A stretch of DNA of 64,000 bases. Origin: Micromonospora citrea (GTDB taxonomy: Bacteria > Actinomycetota > Actinomycetes > Mycobacteriales > Micromonosporaceae). The stretch's first letter is position 1. Each line of letters opens with the position of its first letter. A program made the position numbers and the translations under genes. Under the pieces are notes generated by a model. It was not told where the DNA came from and ran no database searches. It worked only from the letters and a program-made list of their open reading frames with translations. The stretch covers positions 5,984,501 to 6,048,500 of the forward strand of contig NZ_FMHZ01000002.1 of NCBI RefSeq assembly GCF_900090315.1, written 5' to 3'. Positions 43,359 to 53,257 of this stretch are shown here, piece after piece.

Positions 43359-44099
43359 TCAGCGTAGATGTGTCCCGGGCGTGTGCCCGAAGGCCCGCCG
43401 GAAGACGTCGATGAAGGCGCTCGCGGACGCCCACCCGCAGCGCCGGGCCACGGCGGTGACCGGGACGTCGTCGGCGAGCAGCAGCAGCGCGTGGTGCAGT
43501 CGCAGCTGGGTGCGCCACTGCGGAAAGCTCATGCCGAGATCGGAGGCGAACAGCCGGGTCAGCGTGCGGTCGCTCGCGCCGACCTCCCGCCCCAGTGCGG
43601 CGAGCGTGCGCCCGTCCGCCGGGTCGGCGCGCAGGATCGCGCAGAGCGCGACGAGCCGGGCGTCGGTGGGGTGCGGCAGGTGGAAGGGTCGTCGGGGCGA
43701 CACGCTGAGCTGATCGAGCAGGACCGCGCGTAGCCGTTCACGCTCCGGGCTGGCGTCCTGTGGATCGCGGGTGTAGGCCAGGATCAGCTCGCGCAGCAGC
43801 GGCCCCACACCGAGCACGGCGGGCCGGTCGAGCGCCAGCGGGTTGTCCCGCGCGGGCAGACCGACCAGGTGCAGCTCGGACCGGCCGTGGGCCCGATGGG
43901 CGTGGACGGTCCCGGCGGGGATCCAGATCGCCCGGTTCGTGGGTGCCACCCACGATCCCGCGTCCGTGTCGATCGTGAGCACGCCCCGGCCGGCGTAGAC
44001 GATCTGGTGGTCGTCGTGCCGGTGAGGGGTGATGCGAGCCCCCGCGGGCAACGGCTGGGCCCGGGTCGGGGCGATCGCGACGTGGCGGGTCTCAGACAT
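43359..44099 (-). CDS. AraC-family transcriptional regulator
   Basis: This 246-residue regulator has an N-terminal cupin (ARITPHRHDDHQIVYAGRGVLTI, then WIPAGTVHAHRAHG) and a C-terminal AraC domain (LAALGREVGASDRTLTRLF, then VARRCGWASASAFIDVFRRAFGHTPG). The cupin keeps the His residues that could bind a metal or ligand. It is divergent from an MFS transporter gene with 54 bp between, the classic arrangement of a drug-efflux regulator with its pump. Confidence 0.92.
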   Translation of the reverse strand: MSETRHVAIAPTRAQPLPAGARITPHRHDDHQIVYAGRGVLTIDTDAGSWVAPTNRAIWIPAGTVHAHRAHGRSELHLVGLPARDNPLALDRPAVLGVGPLLRELILAYTRDPQDASPERERLRAVLLDQLSVSPRRPFHLPHPTDARLVALCAILRADPADGRTLAALGREVGASDRTLTRLFASDLGMSFPQWRTQLRLHHALLLLADDVPVTAVARRCGWASASAFIDVFRRAFGHTPGTHLR

Positions 44100-44153
44100 C
44101 AGATGGCACTTTATCGGAAGCGCGACAGCGCGACGGCCGGCGAGGATGGCCGC

Positions 44154-45344
44154 GTGCGAAGACGCGAATCGATCGTCCCGCTGTCGGCCGGGCATGCGTG
44201 TGTGGACTTCTACCAGGGAGCGGTGACGGCGCTGGTGCCGTTCTTCGTCGCCGAGCGGTCGTACACGTACGCCGCCGCCTCGGGCATCGTGCTGGCCGCC
44301 TCGTTGCTCTCCTCGCTCGCGCAGCCACTGTTCGGCGCGCTGACCGACCGGCGGGCGCTGCCCTGGCTGCTGCCGGTCAGCACGCTGCTGGCCGGGGCCG
44401 GCACCGCGTTCGCCGGCGTCATCGCCTCCTACGCGACGACGCTGACACTCGTCGCGATCGCCGGCATCGGCGTGGCCGCGTACCATCCCGAGTCCGCCCG
44501 CCTCGCCCGCCGGGCCAGTCGGGGCAGCCACACCGCGATGGGCTGGTTCTCCCTCGGCGGGAACCTCGGCTTCGCGTGCGCGCCCCTGCTGGTCGCCCTG
44601 GTGATGGCAGGGGGTGGCCTGGGGCTGACACCCGTGCTCATCGTTCCGGCCCTGGTCGGCGCCGCGCTGTGCGCGCCCGCGCTGCGTGGCGCGGACACCG
44701 GGTCGGCCGCCCGCACCGGAGCCCGGACCGGCGGAGCCGACCTCAGGTCGTTCGCCGTCCTGACGCTGACCCTGATCTGCCGGTCCGTCGTCTTCATCGG
44801 CCTCGGCACCTTCATCTCGCTCTACGCCCAGGAACGCACCGGCGGCGGCGCGTCCGCCGGCGCCATCGCGCTGTTCCTGCTCTACCTGGGCGGCGCGGCC
44901 GGTACCGTGGTCGGCGGCCGGCTGGCCGACCGGTGGGACCGGGTGACCGTGGTCCGGTGGTCCTGCCTCCTGACGCTGCCCGCCGTCGCCGGGGTGGTTC
45001 TCGTGCCGGGGCCGGCCCTCTACCTCTTCGTGCTGCTCACCTCCGCCGGCCTCTACATCCCGTTCTCGCTGCAGGTCACGCTCGGCCAGGACTACCTGCC
45101 CAACCACGTCGGCACCGCCAGCGGGATCACGCTGGGTCTCACGATCAGCGTCGGCGGCCTGGCCAGTCCGCTCATCGGCGCGCTCGCGGACGCCACGTCG
45201 CTGCGCACGGCACTCGCGCCGCTGATCGTCCTGCCGGCGCTGGCCTGGTTGCTCGTCCGGCTCCTCGCCGAGCCACCGGCGCCACCCCTCGCCGAGCCGG
45301 CGCCGCGGCCGCCGCTCTCCGGCGTCGGTTCCACCGGCGGGTGA
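44154..45344 (+). CDS. MFS transporter, fosmidomycin-resistance-like
   Basis: This 396-residue membrane protein has twelve predicted helices in two bundles separated by a loop rich in Gly, Ala and Arg. The first helix region SAGHACVDFYQGAVTALVPFF and the LFGALTDRR loop are characteristic of the Fsr-like branch of the MFS. GTG 44154 is preceded by GAGGAT at good distance; an ATG at 44103 would add 17 residues without a ribosome site. A drug or metabolite exporter is likely, controlled by the divergent AraC protein. The true substrate is unknown. Confidence 0.9.
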   Translation: MRRRESIVPLSAGHACVDFYQGAVTALVPFFVAERSYTYAAASGIVLAASLLSSLAQPLFGALTDRRALPWLLPVSTLLAGAGTAFAGVIASYATTLTLVAIAGIGVAAYHPESARLARRASRGSHTAMGWFSLGGNLGFACAPLLVALVMAGGGLGLTPVLIVPALVGAALCAPALRGADTGSAARTGARTGGADLRSFAVLTLTLICRSVVFIGLGTFISLYAQERTGGGASAGAIALFLLYLGGAAGTVVGGRLADRWDRVTVVRWSCLLTLPAVAGVVLVPGPALYLFVLLTSAGLYIPFSLQVTLGQDYLPNHVGTASGITLGLTISVGGLASPLIGALADATSLRTALAPLIVLPALAWLLVRLLAEPPAPPLAEPAPRPPLSGVGSTGG

Positions 45345-45412
45345 CCGGTCGAGGGTACGCGCCGGTCGGGTCGGCCCCCGTCCAGGAGACCCGGAAACAT
45401 CTCGGCCGGCGA

Positions 45413-45439
45413 TGTCGAGAACCGGGGATCGACTCCGTC
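45413..45439 (+). promoter_or_regulatory. Probable ECF42 sigma-factor promoter
   Basis: TGTCGA (45413-45418) and CGTC (45436-45439) are separated by 17 bases and lie 52 bp before the YCII gene. As far as I recall, ECF42 sigma factors recognise TGTCGA at -35 and a CGTC-like -10, and an ECF42 gene is the second gene of this operon, so autoregulation is expected. Confidence 0.6.
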
Positions 45440-45490
45440 CCCGCAGCGAACGCGGCCAGAATGGGTCGCGCCGGCACCGAGGAGAACACC

Positions 45491-45898
45491 ATGGCCAAGT
45501 ACCTGCTGCTCAAGCACTACCGCGGAGCCCCGGCTCCGGTCAACGACGTGCCCATGGACCAGTGGACGCCGGAGGAGATCTCCGCGCACATGCGCTACAT
45601 GCACGACTTCGCGGCCCGGCTCGAGGGCACCGGCGAGTTCGTGGACGGTCAGGCGCTCGCCCCCGAGGGGACGTTCGTCCGCTACGACGGAGAGGGGCGC
45701 CCGCCGGTCACCGACGGCCCGTTCGCCGAGACCAAGGACCTCATCGCCGGCTGGATGGTGATCGACGTGGACAGCTACGAGCGCGCCGTCGAGCTGGCCG
45801 GCGAGCTGTCCGCGGCGCCGGGGGCGGGTGGAAAGCCGATCCACGAGTGGCTCGAGCTGCGCCCCTTCCTGACCGCGCCGCCCACCATCACGGAGTGA
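45491..45898 (+). CDS. YCII/DGPF-domain protein linked to ECF42 sigma factor
   Basis: This 135-residue protein has the YCII-related fold, with MAKYLLLKHYRGAP at the start and the diagnostic DGPFAETKDLIAGWMVIDVDSYERAVELA block in the middle. DGPF proteins are nearly always encoded with ECF42 sigma factors, as here (four bases between the genes). Their biochemical role is not established; they may act as small-molecule or redox sensors or as enzymes of the response. GAGGAGAA precedes the ATG. Confidence 0.93.
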   Translation: MAKYLLLKHYRGAPAPVNDVPMDQWTPEEISAHMRYMHDFAARLEGTGEFVDGQALAPEGTFVRYDGEGRPPVTDGPFAETKDLIAGWMVIDVDSYERAVELAGELSAAPGAGGKPIHEWLELRPFLTAPPTITE

Positions 45899-45902
45899 CC
45901 TG

Positions 45903-47048
<1,146 letters not shown>

Positions 47049-47059
47049 GGGGCAGGATC

Positions 47060-47091
47060 GGGCGGCGGCACCGGCGCCGGTGGAACCGCCC
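47060..47091 (+). terminator. Stem-loop terminator after the sigma factor gene
   Basis: An inner perfect palindrome CACCGGCGCCGGTG (47069-47082) is flanked by GGGCGG and CCGCCC (47060-47065, 47086-47091), giving an extended hairpin with a small bulge 12 bp after the stop codon. Confidence 0.6.
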
Positions 47092-47173
47092 GCCCACGAC
47101 GAGACGCCACGGTGCCCGCGAGGGCGGGACGCCTTGCCGCCGGTCGGCACATAAACGATGATCACTGACAGCT

Positions 47174-50158
47174 GTGACGGTACGAGCGGACGAGCGGTGG
47201 GGGACGGTGGTGGTCGGCGAAGACTCTCCCCGCCGCGGCGCGGCAGAGCCGGTCGACGGGGTCGCGGCCCCGCTGCTGATCGGCCGCGAGGAGGAGCTGG
47301 CCCGGCTGGAGCGGGTCCTCACCAACCCCTCGGCGCTGGTGCTGATCGAGGGCGAGGCCGGCGTCGGCAAGAGCCGGCTCCTGGAGGAGTTCCTGGCTTC
47401 CCCCGCCGGTGGTGCCCATCGCGCGCTGACGGCCGTCTGTCCGCCCCTGCGCGAGCCGTACACGTTGGGACCGATCGTCGATGCCCTGCTGGCCACCGAC
47501 GTCGACGCGGTGGCGAACCTGGGCCTCAGCGGCCTGGCCGGGGCCCTGCGACCGCTGTTCCCCGAGTGGGCCGAGCACCTGCCGCCGGCTCCCGAGCCGG
47601 CGGGGGACGCGAGCGCCGCACGCCACCGGGTGCTCCGGGCCCTCGCCGAACTGCTCGACCGGCTGGGTGTGGACCTGCTCGTCGTCGACGACGCACAGTG
47701 GTCCGACGACGCCACCCGGGAGTTCCTGCTCTTCCTGGCCGAACGGCACGGCAGGGGTCCCAGCCTGGTGGTGGCCTACCGCCCGGAGGACCTGGTCGGG
47801 GACCCCTGGTTGTTGCGCCTGTCGGGACGCCTCAGGCCACACCGCGCACGCCTGCGGGTCGTTCTCGACCCGCTCGACGAGGCCGAGACCGCGGCGCTCG
47901 CCTCGTCGATGCTGGCCAACCAGCGGGTCTCCGGCGAATTCGCCCAGCACCTGCACGCGCGCACCGAAGGGGTGCCGCTCGCCGTGGAGGAGTGCGTGCG
48001 GCTGATGGCCCGACGCGGCGACCTCGTGCGCCGCGACCAGGGCTGGAAGCGGCTGCCGCTGGACGAGATCGTGGTGCCCCCGACGGTGCGGGACACCGTG
48101 CTGGAGCACGCCGGCCGCCTCGACGGCTCCACCCGGGCGGTGCTGCGAGCCGCCGCGGTCGTCGCCGATCCCGTCGCCGAACACCTGCTGTGGCGGATCA
48201 GCGAACTGCCGCCGGACGAGTTCGCCGCCGGCCTGGCCGAAGCCGTCGCGCGCCGCCTGCTGCACCGACGGGGCCACCTCCGGGTGTCCTTCCGCCACGT
48301 GCTGGCCGGCCGGGCCATCTACGACGCCATCGACGAACGGGACCGCCGTTCGCTGCACGAGCGCGCCGGGCGGGTGCTCGAAACCGTGACCCCGCGACCG
48401 CTGGCGCAGCTCGCGCGGCACTTCCGGCAGGCCGGCGACGGCGAGAGGTGGGGCAGGTACGCGGAACTCTCCGCGGACGTGGCGCTGCAGACCGGCGACG
48501 AGACGACCGCGGGCGCGCTGCTGCACGACGTGCTGACCAACGGCGACGTGCCCGCCGAGCAGATGTGCGCGCTGGTGGAGAAGGTGCCGTTCGGTTCCTT
48601 CACCGGCCCGGGTCGTCTGCGGGACCTCGCCGCCGCCGTGCGCCGGGTGCTCGACCGAGGCGTCCCGGATCCGGCGGTGGAGGCCAGTCTCCGCTTCCAG
48701 CTCGCCCGGATCCTCAACGACATGGAGGAGTTCGACGAGGCGCACGCCGAGTTGGAACGGGCGCTACCGCACCTCGACCGTCGGCGTGCCGCACCCGCCG
48801 TCGCCATGATGCTGCTCGGCTGGCCGCGCGGCCGCTCGCCGGCGGCCCGGCACCTGACCTGGTTGGACCGGGCGGCCGAGTTCGCGCGGTCGCTGGAGCC
48901 GTCGGACCGGCTACGGGTCGCGGCCGGCCGGGCGCCCGCCCTGCTGCAACTCGGTGACGAGCGTGGCTGGGCGGAGGCGGCGCAGATTCCGCAGGCGGCC
49001 CGGACCGTCAGGGACCGCCGGATCATCACGGTCGGCTACCTCAACATCGGCGACGGGGCCATGCGGTGGGGGCGGTACGCGGAGGCCGGCGGTTGGCTCG
49101 CCACCGCGCGCCGGCTCGCGATCGAGTACGAGCAGGTCAGGATCAGGGATCTCGTCGACTCCACCCAGTTGCACCTCGACTGGTTCACGGGCGCCTGGGA
49201 CGGCCTCGCGGCGCGCGCGGCCACGCTGGCGAACACCGACGATCTCCACCCGGTCAGCCGGGTCGAGCCGATCATGGTCAGTGGCCTGCTGCGCATGGCG
49301 GCCGGTGACCTCGTCCAGGCGGCCCGGGAGATCGAACGCGCGGTGGCCGGCGCCCGCGACGCCGGGGCCTGGGACACCGTCGCCGAGGCGGTGGCGACGT
49401 TGGTGCAGATCCGGCTGCGCGAGGGCCGGCCCGGCGAGGCGTTGACCATCTCCCGCGACCCGTGCGAGGTCGTCGCGGAGAAGGGGGTCTGGCTGTGGGG
49501 CACCGACGTGGTGCCCGCACGCGTACAGGCCCTGCTCGCCGTCGGAGCCGCGGCGCAGGCGCAGGACCTGGTCGACGCGTTCGCCCGAGGGCTGCGCGAC
49601 GGGCGGTTGCCGGCACCGCGGGCCGCCGTGCTGGACTGCCGTGGCCTGCTCGCCGAGGCCGCCGGCGATTACACCTCGGCGGCGGGCCTGTTCGGGCGGG
49701 CCGCCGCGGCCTGGGCGGCGCTTCCCCGACCGTACGGCGCGGCGCTCTCCCGCGAGCGGCAGGCAGGGTGCCTGATCCGGGCCGGCGCCGTCCCGGAGGG
49801 GCTCGACCTGCTCACCGACGTCCTGGGTGGACTGTCGTCCCTGCCGGCGAGGCTCGACGTGGACCGCGTCGCCCGTACCCTCCGCGCGCACGGACGCCCG
49901 GTGCCGCGCGTGTGGCGCGGCGGCCGGAAGGGCTACGGGTCGGACCTGTCGCCCCGCGAGCGGGAGGTCGTCGTCCTCGCGGCCGAGGGGCGGACGAACC
50001 GGGAGATCGCCGACGCCCTGCACCGCTCGCACCACACCGTGGCCAGCCAGATGAAGTCGGCGATGCGCAAGCTCGGGGTCTCCTCGCGGGCGGCGCTCAC
50101 CGCACGGGCGATCGGCACGGGACTGGTCTGCGAGCCAGGCGCGGACTCGGGGGACTGA
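47174..50158 (+). CDS. LAL-type LuxR transcriptional regulator
   Basis: This 994-residue regulator has an ATPase domain (LLIGREEELARLERVL, Walker A EGEAGVGKSRLLEEF, Walker B LLVVDDAQWSD), a TPR-rich middle, and a C-terminal LuxR helix-turn-helix (LSPREREVVVLAAEGRTNREIA, then SHHTVASQMKSAMRKLGVSSRA). The GTG at 47174 is assumed; no strong ribosome site is visible. It is a paralogue in design, not in close sequence, of the regulator at 35928. The following genes (small acidic protein, two large secreted proteins) may be its targets. Confidence 0.9.
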   Translation: MTVRADERWGTVVVGEDSPRRGAAEPVDGVAAPLLIGREEELARLERVLTNPSALVLIEGEAGVGKSRLLEEFLASPAGGAHRALTAVCPPLREPYTLGPIVDALLATDVDAVANLGLSGLAGALRPLFPEWAEHLPPAPEPAGDASAARHRVLRALAELLDRLGVDLLVVDDAQWSDDATREFLLFLAERHGRGPSLVVAYRPEDLVGDPWLLRLSGRLRPHRARLRVVLDPLDEAETAALASSMLANQRVSGEFAQHLHARTEGVPLAVEECVRLMARRGDLVRRDQGWKRLPLDEIVVPPTVRDTVLEHAGRLDGSTRAVLRAAAVVADPVAEHLLWRISELPPDEFAAGLAEAVARRLLHRRGHLRVSFRHVLAGRAIYDAIDERDRRSLHERAGRVLETVTPRPLAQLARHFRQAGDGERWGRYAELSADVALQTGDETTAGALLHDVLTNGDVPAEQMCALVEKVPFGSFTGPGRLRDLAAAVRRVLDRGVPDPAVEASLRFQLARILNDMEEFDEAHAELERALPHLDRRRAAPAVAMMLLGWPRGRSPAARHLTWLDRAAEFARSLEPSDRLRVAAGRAPALLQLGDERGWAEAAQIPQAARTVRDRRIITVGYLNIGDGAMRWGRYAEAGGWLATARRLAIEYEQVRIRDLVDSTQLHLDWFTGAWDGLAARAATLANTDDLHPVSRVEPIMVSGLLRMAAGDLVQAAREIERAVAGARDAGAWDTVAEAVATLVQIRLREGRPGEALTISRDPCEVVAEKGVWLWGTDVVPARVQALLAVGAAAQAQDLVDAFARGLRDGRLPAPRAAVLDCRGLLAEAAGDYTSAAGLFGRAAAAWAALPRPYGAALSRERQAGCLIRAGAVPEGLDLLTDVLGGLSSLPARLDVDRVARTLRAHGRPVPRVWRGGRKGYGSDLSPREREVVVLAAEGRTNREIADALHRSHHTVASQMKSAMRKLGVSSRAALTARAIGTGLVCEPGADSGD

Positions 50159-50236
50159 CGCCCCGCAAGCGCTTCCGGGTTGTTTCACTCACCTGAGGGA
50201 TCGCAGCGCCGTCCCGCCGTTGACCACGATGCTGGC

Positions 50237-50383
50237 ATGCCGCAGCGAGATGACCCGGACGAGGACGAGACGACGTCGCCGGAGACCGCCCGCCCCGCCG
50301 ACGCACGCGTGGAGCCCCGTCCGGGGGCCGGACCGGGCGACGACACCGACGTCGAGGACGACGACCGGTACCTGCCGCTGTGA
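50237..50383 (+). CDS. Small acidic hypothetical protein
   Basis: This possible 48-residue protein is dominated by Asp, Glu, Pro and Arg (DDPDEDE near the start, DDTDVEDDDRYLPL at the end) and is probably disordered. Codon use is consistent with coding. No family is recognised and the ribosome site is poor. It lies between the LAL regulator and the subtilase, 47 bp before the latter. Confidence 0.4.
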   Translation: MPQRDDPDEDETTSPETARPADARVEPRPGAGPGDDTDVEDDDRYLPL

Positions 50384-50430
50384 CCGGTCGAGGCCGCAGC
50401 CCCCACACCCCCTTCCAGGGAGGATCCCTC

Positions 50431-53199
50431 ATGCGCCCAGCCCATCCCTCGAGACGAAGAATCACGACCGTGGTGGTGGCCGCCGTGGCCACGGTGCTCG
50501 CCCTGAACGGCGCCGCCACCGCGCTGCCCTCGACCGCGCCGGAGCCGCCGACGGCAGCCGCGGCGAAGGCCAAGATCCGCCCACAGCTCCAGACCCAGCT
50601 CAGCGACCGGGAGTCCCCCGTGGACTTCTGGGTCTACTTCGACGCGAAGGCGGACCTGAGCGCGGCCCGGGCGATCAGGGACTGGAACGCGCGCGGCACG
50701 GCCGTGGCCAGGGCACTGAGGCAGGCCGCCGACGAGAGCCAGCGGGCGGTACGCGGTGAACTCACCGCCTCGGGCGTCGCGTACCAGAGCTTCTGGGCGA
50801 CGAACGCGATAAAGGTGACCGGCGACCAGGCCCTCGCCGAGCGGCTGGCCGCGAAGCACGAGGTCAGCTCGCTGCTGCCGTCGTTCAAGGTCGACCCGCC
50901 CCCGGTGACCAGGGGCGTCGGCCGGCAGGCCGTCGACGCGGTCGAATGGGGAGTCGCCAACATCAACGCCGACGACGTGTGGGAGCAGTTCGGCGTACGC
51001 GGCGAGGACATCACGGTGGCCTCGATCGACACCGGGGCCCAGTTCGACCACCCCGCCCTGGTGCGGCAGTACCGCGGCAACAACGGCGACGGGGTGTTCG
51101 ACCACAACTACAACTGGTTCGACGCGGCCGGCACCTGCGGGGGAGCGCCCTGCGACGGCGACGGGCACGGCACGCACACGATGGGCACCATGGTCGGCGA
51201 CGACGGCGCAGAGAACCGGGTCGGGGTGGCGCCGAAGGCCCGCTGGATCGCGGCCAACGGCTGCTGCCCGAGCGACGCCGCGCTGATCAGTTCGGGCCAG
51301 TGGCTGCTGGAGCCGACGGACCTCAACGGCCAGAACCCGGACGCCAGCAAGCGGCCGCACGTCATCAACAACTCGTGGGGTACCACCGCCCCGTCGGACG
51401 CCCCGTTCCTGGAGGACATCAGCCTGGCGTGGACCGCGTCGGGCATCTTCGGCGTGTGGGCCAACGGCAACAACGGGCCGGGCTGCCGGACGAGCGGCGC
51501 CCCGGGCAGCCGGAAGATCAACTACTCGGTCGGCGCGTACGGCTCCGACCACACCATCGCGCCGTTCTCGTCGCGCGGAGCCGGCCAGGACGGCGAGATC
51601 AAGCCGAACGTCGCCGCGCCGGGCGTGAACGTCCGGTCGAGCATGCCGGGAGACTCGTACGCCAGCCTCAACGGCACCTCGATGGCGGCCCCGCACGTGG
51701 CGGGCGCCGTCGCCCTGGTCTGGTCGGCGGCGGCGTCGATGGTGGGCGACACCGAGGCCACCAGGTCCCTGCTGGACGGCACGGCCGTCGACAACCCGGA
51801 CGGTCAGTGCGGCGGCACCGACGACGACAACAACGCCTTCGGCGAGGGGCGGCTGGACGCGCTCGCCCTGATGAAGCAGGCGCCGCGCGGGCCCACCGGC
51901 AGGATCGGCGGCACCGTCAGCGACGCCGGGAACTCGAAGCCGCTGCCCGGCGCCACCGTCACGATCACCGGCCCGGTCAGTCGTGAGGTGACCACCGACG
52001 CGGAGGGCGCCTACCAGTCGGGTGCCCTCCCGCTGGGCAGCTACACGATCGGTGTGCGCAAGTACGGCTACGCGGCCGGCACGGCGCAGGCACAGGTCCG
52101 CGAGGGCGAAGCCGCGACCGCCGACGTCAGGCTGGCCCCTCAGCCAATGAGCACGGTCAGCGGCACCGTCACCGACGGATCGGGGCACGGCTGGCCGCTG
52201 TACGCCAAGGTCGTCATCGACGGCTATCCACTCGGACCGGTCTTCACCGATCCGGTGACCGGCCGGTACAGCGTGCGGCTGCCCGGATCCGCGTCGTACA
52301 CCATGCGGGTCACCGCCCAGTACCCCGGATATCAGGGCGCCCAGCGGACGTTCGAGCTGGGCGGGGCGGACCTGACCCAGGACGCGGCGCTGACCGTCGA
52401 CGAGTCGACCTGCACCGCCCCCGGCTACCGCTTCAGCGGCGTCGGCGAGGACTTCGACGACTGGACCGACACCGGCGCGCGCGACGGCTGGCGGGTCTCC
52501 GGCAGGCCGGGCTGGCGGTTCGACAATCCCGGCCACCGGCCGGTGCCCGAGGGCGGTGACGGCAGATTCGCCGTCGCCGACTCGACGGTCGGCGCCGGGA
52601 AGCGGTTCGACACCACCCTGACCTCCCCGGCGATCGACCTCTCCGGTGACGCCTCCCCGAAGCTCACCTTCCGCACGTCCTACTACCCGGACGACGCCAG
52701 CCAGCGGGCCGACGTCGACGTGTCCACCGACGGCGGCCGGAGCTGGAAGACGGTGTGGCGGCAGACCACCAACCACGCGTTCGGCCAGGTCATGCTGCCG
52801 CTGCCGCAGGCGGCCAACCGTGCGGACGTCCGGATCCGGTTCCACTACCAGGGCCGCGACGCGTGGTGGTGGGCTGTCGACGACGTGTTCGTGGGCGCCC
52901 GCGCCTGCCGACCGGTCGAGGGCGGGCTGGTCGTGGGGTTCGTCACCGACCGCGACACCGGCGCGCCGGTCTTCGCGACCGTGTCCCGGACGGAACAGCC
53001 CCGGGAGGCCGGCACGGGCGTCACCACGCCGGCGGACCCGGCCCTCGGCGACGGCCTGTACTGGGTGTTCAGCTCCGCGACCGGCGACACCGAGTTCACC
53101 GCGCGCGCGTCCGGCCACCAGACCGGCGCCGCGACGATCCCGGTCCGCAGGGACGCTGTCGTGACCCGGGACTGGTCACTGGCCCGGGCGGGTGGTTGA
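50431..53199 (+). CDS. Secreted subtilisin-family (S8) serine protease
   Basis: This 922-residue exported protease has a signal peptide (TTVVVAAVATVLALNGAATA), an inhibitor-like pro-region (about 40-160), and a catalytic domain with Asp in ASIDTGAQFDHP, His in GDGHGTHTMGTM and Ser in LNGTSMAAPHVAGAVAL. Two carboxypeptidase-regulatory-like beta-sandwich domains follow (IGGTVSDAGNSKPLPGATVTI and VSGTVTDGSGHGWPLYAKV), then a MAM-like region (FDDWTDTGARDGWRVSG) and a last beta-sandwich. It starts at ATG 50431 behind AGGGAGGA. It is unlike the subtilase at 12395 in its C-terminal part. The next secreted gene starts 58 bp downstream, so both may be co-expressed. Confidence 0.93.
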   Translation: MRPAHPSRRRITTVVVAAVATVLALNGAATALPSTAPEPPTAAAAKAKIRPQLQTQLSDRESPVDFWVYFDAKADLSAARAIRDWNARGTAVARALRQAADESQRAVRGELTASGVAYQSFWATNAIKVTGDQALAERLAAKHEVSSLLPSFKVDPPPVTRGVGRQAVDAVEWGVANINADDVWEQFGVRGEDITVASIDTGAQFDHPALVRQYRGNNGDGVFDHNYNWFDAAGTCGGAPCDGDGHGTHTMGTMVGDDGAENRVGVAPKARWIAANGCCPSDAALISSGQWLLEPTDLNGQNPDASKRPHVINNSWGTTAPSDAPFLEDISLAWTASGIFGVWANGNNGPGCRTSGAPGSRKINYSVGAYGSDHTIAPFSSRGAGQDGEIKPNVAAPGVNVRSSMPGDSYASLNGTSMAAPHVAGAVALVWSAAASMVGDTEATRSLLDGTAVDNPDGQCGGTDDDNNAFGEGRLDALALMKQAPRGPTGRIGGTVSDAGNSKPLPGATVTITGPVSREVTTDAEGAYQSGALPLGSYTIGVRKYGYAAGTAQAQVREGEAATADVRLAPQPMSTVSGTVTDGSGHGWPLYAKVVIDGYPLGPVFTDPVTGRYSVRLPGSASYTMRVTAQYPGYQGAQRTFELGGADLTQDAALTVDESTCTAPGYRFSGVGEDFDDWTDTGARDGWRVSGRPGWRFDNPGHRPVPEGGDGRFAVADSTVGAGKRFDTTLTSPAIDLSGDASPKLTFRTSYYPDDASQRADVDVSTDGGRSWKTVWRQTTNHAFGQVMLPLPQAANRADVRIRFHYQGRDAWWWAVDDVFVGARACRPVEGGLVVGFVTDRDTGAPVFATVSRTEQPREAGTGVTTPADPALGDGLYWVFSSATGDTEFTARASGHQTGAATIPVRRDAVVTRDWSLARAGG

Positions 53200-53257
53200 C
53201 ATGCCGGACGACGCCGTGCAGCGCGATCCCACCAGCTCGCCCGACAAGGAGCCATTC

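Noticed and set aside
50185..53118. Open frame of 977 codons antisense to the second subtilase
   Set aside because: Same mirror effect; composition is not protein-like and no start or ribosome site is visible.
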